A stretch of DNA of 7,603 nt. It comes from Actinomycetota bacterium (GTDB lineage: Bacteria > Actinomycetota > Acidimicrobiia > IMCC26256 > PALSA-610). Under the pieces are notes generated by a model, which saw nothing but the letters and a program-made list of their open reading frames with translations, did not search any database and was not told the origin of the DNA. This document shows, piece by piece, positions 1-5,661 of this stretch; position 1 is the first letter of the stretch, and the number at the start of each line of letters is the position of its first letter. A program made the position numbers and the translations under genes. The stretch is from the NCBI GenBank assembly GCA_005779345.1, contig SXJQ01000230.1:1-7603 (forward strand), written 5' to 3'.

Positions 1-1701
1 CGCCAGTGGCGCTCGGCGACGCCGGGCCACCCCGAGTACGGCCCCCCGGCCGGCGCCGAGGTCATGCCGGGCCCGCTCGGCCAGGGGTTCGCCAACGGCG
101 TCGGGATGGCGATCGCCGAACGTCACCGCCGCGAGCGGTTCGGCGCCGAGGTGTGTGACCACCGCGTGTTCGCGATCTGCGGTGACGGCGACCTGATGGA
201 GGGAATCACCCACGAGGCTGCGTCGCTCGCCGGCCACCTGCGACTCGGTCGGATGGTCTACGTCTACGACGACAACCACATCACGATCGACGGTCCGACC
301 GAGCTCACCTACTCCGACGATGTCCGCAAACGGTTCGAGGGGTATGGCTGGCACGTCCTCGACCTCGGTGAAGCCGCCGAAGATCTCGGCGCGCTCGAAA
401 CAGGACTGCGGGCTGCCGTCGCGGTCGACGACCGACCCTCGCTCGTCGTCCTGCGCAGCCACATCGGCTACCCGTCGCCCAAGTTCACCGACACCTCCGA
501 CGCGCACGGCAATCCATTCGGCGCCGACGAGATCGCAGTCGTGAAGGGCATGCTCGGCCTTCCCGTCGACGAGACGTTCTCCGTCCCCGACGACGTGCTC
601 GCGTATTACCGCGCGCTGGGCGAGCGCGGCCGCGACGCTCGCGACGCGTGGTCGGAGCGTGTCCTCGCCTGGAAGCAGGCGCATCCAGAACTCGCAGCCG
701 AGTTCGACGCGTCGCTCGCGGGTCGCGGCCTCGAGGGCTGGCACGCGAAGCTGCCGACGTTCTCGGTCGGCGACTCCATCGCGACGCGCAACGCCAACAA
801 GGACGTGCTGGGCGCGGTGTGCGACGTGGTCCCCGGGCTGATGGGCGGCGGCGCCGACCTGACCAGCAATACCGGCACGTTGGTGAAGGGCAATGCGATC
901 GTCTCGCCCGCGTCGGCGGCGGGTCGCACGATCCACTTCGGTGTGCGAGAGCATGCGATGGGCGCGATCGCGAACGGCATGGCGCTGTCGGGCACGATGC
1001 CGTACGTCGGGACGTTCTTCGTCTTCGCCGACTACCTGCGACCCGCGATCCGGTTGGCCGCACTCATGGGAACCAAGGTCGCGTTCGTCTTCACCCACGA
1101 CTCGGTCGGGGTCGGCGAAGACGGACCGACCCACCAGCCGGTGGAACAACTCGCCTCCCTGCGATGCATGCCCGGGCTGCGCGTCGTACGTCCGGCCGAC
1201 GCCAACGAGGTTGCTCACGCCTGGCGGGTTCACATCGACGGCGACGGGCCCACCGTATTCGTTCTTTCCCGCCAGAACCTCCCCGTGCTCGAACACACCG
1301 CCGACCGCGGCACCGCCGGCGTTGCCGCGGGCGCCTACACGCTCGTCGACGCGACCGGTTCGCCCGACCTCGTGCTCATCGGCACGGGGAGCGAGGTCGC
1401 GCTCTGCGTCGAGGCGCGCTCCGAACTCGCCGCGATCGGGATCGATGCCGCGGTCGTGTCGATGCCGTCGTGCGATCTCTTCGCCGAGCGGTCGGCGGCC
1501 GAGCGAGCAGCAGTGCTGCCCGTCGGTGTCCCGCGGTTGGCCATCGAGGCCGGGTCGACGTTCGGTTGGGAACGTTGGGCCGACGCGTGCATCGGGATCG
1601 ACCGCTTCGGCGCGTCGGCACCGGGTGGTGTCGCACTGAGCGAACTCGGCATGAGCGTCGACAACGTGGTCGCGCACGCCCGCGCCTTGCTCGGCCGATG
1701 A
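1..1701 (+). CDS. tkt: Transketolase, 5'-truncated by the window edge
   Basis: Thiamine-diphosphate enzyme of the non-oxidative pentose phosphate pathway, moving two-carbon ketol units between sugar phosphates in the cytoplasm. The frame is open from base 1, so the first in-window ATG (64) is internal. 566 residues are visible; with a usual family length of 660–700, about 95 N-terminal residues lie upstream. Visible motifs in window residue numbers: TPGHPEYG (7–14) and GPLGQG (24–29), the diphosphate-binding GDGDLMEG (61–68) followed by DDN, a conserved AHGNPFG histidine segment, the catalytic glutamate in REHAMG (Glu317), the aromatic pocket FFVFADYLRP, and DGPTHQPVE with its substrate-contacting histidine. 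The C-terminal domain is complete. Its TGA stop overlaps the ATG of the transaldolase gene (ATGA at 1698–1701), so the two are almost certainly cotranscribed and translationally coupled. All key residues in the visible part are present. 1-deoxyxylulose-5-phosphate synthase is excluded by the transketolase-specific motifs. Confidence 0.97.
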   Translation, partial: RQWRSATPGHPEYGPPAGAEVMPGPLGQGFANGVGMAIAERHRRERFGAEVCDHRVFAICGDGDLMEGITHEAASLAGHLRLGRMVYVYDDNHITIDGPTELTYSDDVRKRFEGYGWHVLDLGEAAEDLGALETGLRAAVAVDDRPSLVVLRSHIGYPSPKFTDTSDAHGNPFGADEIAVVKGMLGLPVDETFSVPDDVLAYYRALGERGRDARDAWSERVLAWKQAHPELAAEFDASLAGRGLEGWHAKLPTFSVGDSIATRNANKDVLGAVCDVVPGLMGGGADLTSNTGTLVKGNAIVSPASAAGRTIHFGVREHAMGAIANGMALSGTMPYVGTFFVFADYLRPAIRLAALMGTKVAFVFTHDSVGVGEDGPTHQPVEQLASLRCMPGLRVVRPADANEVAHAWRVHIDGDGPTVFVLSRQNLPVLEHTADRGTAGVAAGAYTLVDATGSPDLVLIGTGSEVALCVEARSELAAIGIDAAVVSMPSCDLFAERSAAERAAVLPVGVPRLAIEAGSTFGWERWADACIGIDRFGASAPGGVALSELGMSVDNVVAHARALLGR

Positions 1702-2780
1702 CCTCCGGCGTCGCGCGTCTCGCTGCGCTCGGCCAGAGCGCGTGGTACGACAACCTCACCCGTCCGTTGGCGCGCGGCGGCCTCGACGCGCTCGTGCGTG
1801 AGCACGCGATCACCGGGGTCACGAGCAACCCGACGATCTTCGAGAAGGCAATCGCGGCCGGCGCCGACTACGCCGACCAGCTCGCAGCCCTCGGCGATGT
1901 CGGTGCCGCCGAGGCATATTGGGCGCTGGTGGTCGACGACATCGCGGCGGCGGCCGATCGACTGCGGAGCGTCTACGACGCGACGGCGGGCGCCGACGGA
2001 TACGTGTCGGTGGAGGTGTCGCCGTTGCTCGCGCGCGAGACCGACGCGACGGTCGCTCAGGCACGCGACCTGTTCGAGCGGATCGGCCGCCCGAACGTGA
2101 TGATCAAGATCCCCGCGACGGTCGAAGGGCTCCCCGCGATCGCCGCGACGATCGCGGCGGGGATCAACGTCAACGTCACGTTGATCTTCGGTCTCGAGCG
2201 GTACGCGAAGGTGATCGACGCCTACCTCGACGGCGTGTCGAGGGTTGCCGATCCCTCGCGGGTCGCGTCGGTCGCGTCGTTCTTCGTCAGCCGCGTCGAC
2301 ACCGAGACCGACCGCCGGCTCGGCGACGGGCATCCACTCGCGGGTCGCGCCGCGGTCGCCAACGCGAAGTTGGCGTACGAGTTGTTCGAGCAGCGGTTCG
2401 CGGCGCCGGCGTGGTCGGCGCTCGCGGCGCGCGGCGCTCGGGTCCAGCGCCCGCTGTGGGCCAGCACCTCGACGAAGAATCCCACCTACTCCCCGACGCT
2501 CTACGTCGACGAACTGATCGGCCCGAACAGTGTCAACACGCTCGCGCCCGCTTCGATCGACGCGTTGGTCCGACACGCGGGGCTGCACGCCGACACCGTG
2601 CGCCGCGGCGTCGACGACGCGCGGTCCGCGCTCGCCGCGCTCGCCAACGCCGGGGTGGATTTCGACGACGTCACCGACACGCTCGAGCGCGAAGGCGTCG
2701 ACTCCTTCGCCCAGAGCTATCGCGACTGTCTCACTGCGATCGACGCGGCGATCGCTGACGGCCCGCCTCGGCGCCGCTGA
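1698..2780 (+). CDS. tal: Transaldolase
   Basis: Cytoplasmic class I aldolase of the pentose phosphate pathway, transferring a dihydroxyacetone unit from sedoheptulose 7-phosphate to glyceraldehyde 3-phosphate. At 360 residues it matches the longer transaldolase form common in actinobacteria, often found with tkt. Visible motifs: GVTSNPTIFEKAI near residues 40–52, the VSVEVSP strand, and NVMIKIPAT with the Schiff-base lysine at Lys137. These are followed by GINVNVTLIFGLERY, ASFFVSRVDTETD and WASTSTKNP. Start: the ATG at 1698 overlaps the transketolase stop and begins MTSGVARLAALGQSAWYDN, the expected N-terminus. The frame stays open upstream, but that stretch is out-of-frame transketolase sequence. 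There is no recognisable ribosome binding site, which fits coupling to the upstream gene. The gene ends 33 bases before a convergent gene, so zwf, opcA or pgi, which often follow tal in actinobacteria, do not follow here. Confidence 0.97.
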   Translation: MTSGVARLAALGQSAWYDNLTRPLARGGLDALVREHAITGVTSNPTIFEKAIAAGADYADQLAALGDVGAAEAYWALVVDDIAAAADRLRSVYDATAGADGYVSVEVSPLLARETDATVAQARDLFERIGRPNVMIKIPATVEGLPAIAATIAAGINVNVTLIFGLERYAKVIDAYLDGVSRVADPSRVASVASFFVSRVDTETDRRLGDGHPLAGRAAVANAKLAYELFEQRFAAPAWSALAARGARVQRPLWASTSTKNPTYSPTLYVDELIGPNSVNTLAPASIDALVRHAGLHADTVRRGVDDARSALAALANAGVDFDDVTDTLEREGVDSFAQSYRDCLTAIDAAIADGPPRRR

Positions 2781-2799
2781 TCGCGTCGCTTGCGGCTCC
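2770..2799. terminator. Weak stem-loop at the tal 3' end (possible terminator)
   Basis: An imperfect inverted repeat pairs 2770–2777 with 2792–2799: seven pairs around one mismatch, with a 14-base loop. It overlaps the tal stop and sits in the 33-base gap between convergent genes. No T-tract follows on either strand, so an intrinsic terminator is only weakly supported. In GC-rich DNA such a stem can arise by chance. Confidence 0.22.
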
Positions 2800-2813
2800 T
2801 CCGTCCCGGGCCA

Positions 2814-3239
2814 TCACGCACCGGCGACGGACCAGATGAGATGCCGACCGACGGCGACCATCAGGGTCGGCACGAGGATCGTGGCCGCGAGCCCGGCTGC
2901 GAGTGCGACCCGTCGACGGCGCGACCAACTCGGCGGGCCGCCGCGCACGATGGCTGGGACCGCAAGGGCCGACATGCCGGCGATTCCGACGAGCCACGCC
3001 ACCGTGGTGAGCCGAGCGCGGAGATCGCCCTGGCAGGTCGCGCCATTGAGATCGTCGGTCTCGATCAGACCCCACACTGAGCCACACGTCATCGGCTGGC
3101 CAGTGCGTCCGAACTCTCCAACGAACTCGTGCGCGCCGAGCACCGCAGCACTGCCTGAAATCGCCAACGAGAACGTCAGCAGGGCGATCGTCAAGCTTGC
3201 GGACGCCGTCAGGGCGAACCGGCTCGGGCGGCGTCTCAC
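2814..3239 (-). CDS. Small three-helix membrane protein, function unknown
   Basis: I do not recognise a named family. The 141-residue product starts with a basic segment (VRRRPSR, initiator GTG). It has predicted membrane helices at about residues 10–33, 78–98 and 111–131. By the positive-inside rule (arginines at the N-terminus and RRRR at 107–110) the N-terminus is inside and the C-terminus outside. The loop between helices 1 and 2 is then outside and carries two cysteines (Cys52 in MTCGSVWG and Cys69 in GATCQGD) that could form a disulfide. A CGS…C…R pattern between helices 1 and 2 recalls small uncharacterised actinobacterial membrane proteins, from memory only. Start: the GTG at 3239 overlaps the upstream TGA (GTGA) and has GAGGT 7 bases upstream. 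The frame is open to 3449, but that extension is basic, low-complexity and antisense-like within the upstream gene. It is the last gene of the minus-strand operon, convergent with tal. Confidence 0.8.
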   Translation of the reverse strand: MRRRPSRFALTASASLTIALLTFSLAISGSAAVLGAHEFVGEFGRTGQPMTCGSVWGLIETDDLNGATCQGDLRARLTTVAWLVGIAGMSALAVPAIVRGGPPSWSRRRRVALAAGLAATILVPTLMVAVGRHLIWSVAGA

Positions 3240-4315
3240 GCTGTCGACCTCGGTGGCGTCGCAGCGCGGCGGAGATGGGCGGCGAGGTCGGCGATGTTCG
3301 TATGCGCATTCAACCCGCTCGGATTCGGCATCACGTAGGCCGGGCGACCTCCGAAGGGCTCGGCCTGCCACCCGGCGCGGGCGTGACGGTCGACCGCGAT
3401 TCGATATCCGCTGAGTCCCGCGAAACAGACCGCGCCGGGAGTGAGCCACTCGACGAAGGCCCGAACCCGCTCCGCGCCTTCGACGTACTCCTCGGGCGCG
3501 AGTTCGTCCGCGCGGGCGGTCGCGCGCTTGACGAGGTCGGTGAACCCGATCCCGAAGTTCCGGTACGCGTGCAGTGGCTCGCGATCACGTTCGGCGAGCC
3601 CCGATGCGAGGAGCGCCGGCCAGAAGCGGTTCCCGGGGCGCGCGAATCCGACGCCGCGCTCGGCCGCGTACACGCTGGGGTTGAGACCGACGATCAGCAT
3701 CCTGAGCGCCGGCCCGACCACGTCGGCGAGCGTGAGTTCCCGACGCACGCTCGCGGTGAGCCAGTCACGGCCGTCGTCCGCGATGGCGTCGACGGAGAAT
3801 CCGGCGCCGATCAACACAGCACGCAAACGGTCGGTCGGCCAGTAGGAGAAGTGACGATCGCCGAATTCGTCGTTCCACCTCTCGTCGATACGACGGTCGG
3901 AGGTGACGCGGATGACGGCGGGCGCGCCGACGTGCAGCGAACGATGCAGATCGGCGAGCGCTAGCGGCAGGCGTGCCATCGGGACGTGCTGGTACGACTT
4001 GCTCGCCCACGCGCCGCCGAGCGCGCCCGCCCGCAGTGGGAGCGCCTCGAGGTCGGCGACGACGCCGAAGGCGTCGGGGGCGTGTTCGCGGATCCGGCCG
4101 ACCATCGATCGGGCCGCGTCGATCGATACGACCGGGCCACCCCGACCGAGGTGCGGTCCGTGCCAGCCCGGTCCGCAGCCGAGATCGGCGCGCCACTCCC
4201 CCGGCTCGCACCTCCCGGCGAGCGCAGCAGCGTCGTCGGCGAACCGCGGCCGGCCGCGTTCGGCGACCCAGCGTTGCGCCTCGCGCTCGTACACCTCGAC
4301 CGTGGTGCGGTCCAT
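3236..4315 (-). CDS. Fusion of SAM-dependent methyltransferase and Mug/TDG-type mismatch uracil-DNA glycosylase
   Basis: A 359-residue two-domain protein. The N-terminal part (about 1–200) is a class I SAM-dependent methyltransferase of Methyltransf_11-like build: SAM-binding DLGCGPG (44–50), an acidic residue ending strand 2 (VSIDAA, Asp66), VVADLEALPL with Asp88, and ASKSYQHVP in the motif IV position. There is no DPPY- or PCQ-type motif, so a DNA methyltransferase is not supported. The C-terminal part (about 205–350) is a mismatch-specific DNA glycosylase: LIVGLNPS with Asn212 matching the catalytic-site Asn of E. coli Mug, PGNRFWPAL (227–235), RNFGIGFTDLV, and VMPNPSGLNAH (328–338) for mismatch recognition. 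The family excises uracil or ethenocytosine opposite guanine. Start: the ATG at 4315 lies 8 bases after the nitrilase stop with GAGGT 11 bases upstream; the open frame further upstream to 4507 is antisense of the nitrilase end. An internal ATG at 3700 just precedes the glycosylase, but AGG abuts it without normal spacing, so a separate product is not favoured. The methyl acceptor is unknown. Confidence 0.9.
   Translation of the reverse strand: MDRTTVEVYEREAQRWVAERGRPRFADDAAALAGRCEPGEWRADLGCGPGWHGPHLGRGGPVVSIDAARSMVGRIREHAPDAFGVVADLEALPLRAGALGGAWASKSYQHVPMARLPLALADLHRSLHVGAPAVIRVTSDRRIDERWNDEFGDRHFSYWPTDRLRAVLIGAGFSVDAIADDGRDWLTASVRRELTLADVVGPALRMLIVGLNPSVYAAERGVGFARPGNRFWPALLASGLAERDREPLHAYRNFGIGFTDLVKRATARADELAPEEYVEGAERVRAFVEWLTPGAVCFAGLSGYRIAVDRHARAGWQAEPFGGRPAYVMPNPSGLNAHTNIADLAAHLRRAATPPRSTA
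3247..3251 (-). promoter_or_regulatory. Ribosome binding site of the three-helix membrane protein
   Basis: GAGGT on the minus strand lies 7 bases before the GTG at 3239, inside the end of the methyltransferase–glycosylase gene. Good match and spacing fix the GTG start and reject the longer open frame. Confidence 0.65.
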
Positions 4316-4323
4316 CGGCTTCG

Positions 4324-5601
4324 TCAACCTCGCAGTTCGGCCACGCCGACCCACGCATCGGTTCCCGGAGCCATCTCCTTGGTGGCAGCCTCCGCGAGGA
4401 GGCACAGCGCGCCGACGGCGAAGGGAAGGTGCGGGTCGGGTGTGCGGGCGAGCACCCGACCCGACGGTCCGACGATGAACGGTCCGCCGTGAGCGGCCGG
4501 TTGCCACACCGCGACGAAGACCCGGTTCTCGAGTGCGCGGGTGCGCGCGACTTCGACGACGAGCGCGGTCGACACGTGGCGCGCGACCCAGGCGATGAAC
4601 TCACAGCCACGCATTGCCGACGCACGCGCCGGACCCGGGACGAGCATGGCGTCGTCGTGCAGGGTCTCGATCGCGACGTCGTCGGCAACGACGACACCGC
4701 GCGGGCCGACGACGACGCGCGCGCCATGACCGCCGAGCCGGTCGAGCAGCGTGTCGTCGCTCACGACGACGCAGTAGGCATAGCCGGCGCGCAGCGGCGG
4801 GGTCCGCGGCGGCCACGGTGGGCCCGCGGCGTCGGCGAAGGCGTGTTGCTCGGCGCGGGGCGGCCGGTCCGCGTCGGCGAGTTCGACGTCCGCGACGAGG
4901 AGATCGGGCCCCGCTGCGGCTGCCATCGCGAGCACGGTGCCGTCGGCCGCGACGATCTGCGACCTGCCGGAATAGCTGCACACGCCGGCCTCGGTCCCCG
5001 ACTTGGTCGCAGCCACGGCGGGGACCCCGTGTTCGAGCGCACGGACGCGCCACAGGAACTCCGCCTGCGGATTCGTGCCGCGTGGCGGTGCTTCGTTCGT
5101 CACCCACGCCGTGCAGTTCACGAGCAGACGCGCTCCGCGCTGCACCAGGCCATCGGCAATTTCGGGGAGGCGCGCGTCGGCGCACACGAGCACCCCGATC
5201 CCGTCGACCACCGGTGCCTCGGCGCCCGCGACGAACCAGGCGCGGTCGAAGTGCCAGAGGAACCGCTTCGCGACCAGCGCGCGCACCACTCCGTCGGCAC
5301 CGAGGTGCACGGCAGCGTTGACCAACCCGGCCGGAGTGTCGACGACGAGGCCCACCACGATGGCGACACCGTGTCGGCGGGCGCGGTCAGCGAAGGCCAC
5401 CGTCGCGTCGGGACCGGCGGCGAGGGCGGCGCGTCCCGCGGCCGCGGAGCCGAGCACATAGCCGGGCGAGGTCCCTTCGGGGAGCACGACGAGTTCGGCG
5501 CCGGCCGCGGCCGCCGCGTCGCACATCTCGAGCGCTTCGGCGAGCGCCCGCGGTGCAGCGCCGAGGTCGCGCGCCTCCAACTGGCAACACGCCACGCGCA
5601 T
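4324..5601 (-). CDS. Carbon–nitrogen hydrolase (nitrilase superfamily) with degenerate second domain
   Basis: A cytoplasmic hydrolase of non-peptide C–N bonds (amides, nitriles or N-carbamoyl groups); the substrate cannot be read from sequence. 425 residues from the ATG at 5601. The first domain (1–250) carries the Glu–Lys–Cys triad: Glu42 in VVLPEGTSPGY, Lys112 in VAKRFLWH and Cys140 in VLVCADARLPE, then RALEHGVPAVAATKSG and SGRSQIVAADGTVLA. The usual second Glu after the Lys appears replaced by Asp119 (HFDRAWFVAG). Residues 270–425 look like the C-terminal half of another nitrilase domain (RALENRVFVAVW, GPFIVGPSGRVLA) lacking its own Glu–Lys half. Family members are usually 260–330 residues, so this is long. 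Start: MRVACCQLE is the typical family beginning. An in-frame ATG at 5619 adds six residues and is the alternative; neither has a clear ribosome binding site. The frame runs open to 7317, but that part is antisense to fbiC. It is first in the minus-strand operon, divergent from fbiC. Confidence 0.92.
   Translation of the reverse strand: MRVACCQLEARDLGAAPRALAEALEMCDAAAAAGAELVVLPEGTSPGYVLGSAAAGRAALAAGPDATVAFADRARRHGVAIVVGLVVDTPAGLVNAAVHLGADGVVRALVAKRFLWHFDRAWFVAGAEAPVVDGIGVLVCADARLPEIADGLVQRGARLLVNCTAWVTNEAPPRGTNPQAEFLWRVRALEHGVPAVAATKSGTEAGVCSYSGRSQIVAADGTVLAMAAAAGPDLLVADVELADADRPPRAEQHAFADAAGPPWPPRTPPLRAGYAYCVVVSDDTLLDRLGGHGARVVVGPRGVVVADDVAIETLHDDAMLVPGPARASAMRGCEFIAWVARHVSTALVVEVARTRALENRVFVAVWQPAAHGGPFIVGPSGRVLARTPDPHLPFAVGALCLLAEAATKEMAPGTDAWVGVAELRG
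4327..4331 (-). promoter_or_regulatory. Probable ribosome binding site of the methyltransferase–glycosylase gene
   Basis: GAGGT on the minus strand lies 11 bases before the ATG at 4315. It is formed by the last sense codons of the nitrilase gene (CGA GGT TGA), so the two genes share these bases. Spacing is slightly long. It supports the 4315 start and translational coupling. Confidence 0.45.
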
Positions 5602-5626
5602 CGTCGTCACGGCGACCATCTCAGCA

Positions 5627-5638
5627 CGCCGATCGGCG
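5627..5638. promoter_or_regulatory. 12-base perfect palindrome in the divergent intergenic region (candidate operator)
   Basis: CGCCGATCGGCG is a perfect palindrome, 8 bases from the alternative nitrilase ATG (5619) and 10 bases before the fbiC -10-like hexamer, where it would overlap the -35 region. A regulator site is possible, but a 12-base palindrome is expected by chance about twice or more in a GC-rich window this size. Confidence 0.25.
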
Positions 5639-5648
5639 ACGGTGCGGC

Positions 5649-5654
5649 TAGCGT
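5649..5654 (+). promoter_or_regulatory. Candidate -10 element for a leaderless fbiC transcript
   Basis: TAGCGT fits the actinobacterial TANNNT -10 consensus, and 7 bases separate it from the fbiC ATG at 5662. Transcription would then begin at or next to the ATG. The absence of a ribosome binding site before that ATG agrees with a leaderless mRNA. No clear -35 is seen. Confidence 0.4.
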
Positions 5655-5661
5655 GCCGCGC

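Noticed and set aside
648..1697. In-frame open extension upstream of the transaldolase start
   Set aside because: It is transketolase sequence read out of frame: arginine-rich, without any domain. The transaldolase family N-terminus begins at 1698.
1335..2588. 417-codon minus-strand open frame across tkt and tal
   Set aside because: Antisense shadow of two clearly homologous genes; its translation is Arg/Asp/Val-rich with no motif, as expected in GC-rich DNA.
3240..3449. Longer start for the three-helix membrane protein
   Set aside because: The extra 70 residues are low-complexity and overlap the methyltransferase–glycosylase coding region; GTG at 3239 has a good ribosome binding site and a GTGA overlap.
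3197..3964. 255-codon plus-strand open frame
   Set aside because: Antisense to the glycosylase-encoding half, with no recognisable domain; the minus strand carries the conserved Mug motifs.
3236..4315. Reading the methyltransferase–glycosylase as a DNA methyltransferase of a restriction–modification or phage-defence system
   Set aside because: No DPPY/PCQ motif, target-recognition domain or nuclease partner is visible; the fold motifs fit small-molecule-type methyltransferases.
4316..4507. Longer start for the methyltransferase–glycosylase gene
   Set aside because: The extension is basic, overlaps the nitrilase 3' end in another frame, and lacks domain homology; MDRTTVEVYERE at 4315 is a natural methyltransferase N-terminus.
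4614..5321. 235-codon plus-strand open frame within the nitrilase region
   Set aside because: Highly arginine-rich translation with no motif, antisense to the nitrilase catalytic core.
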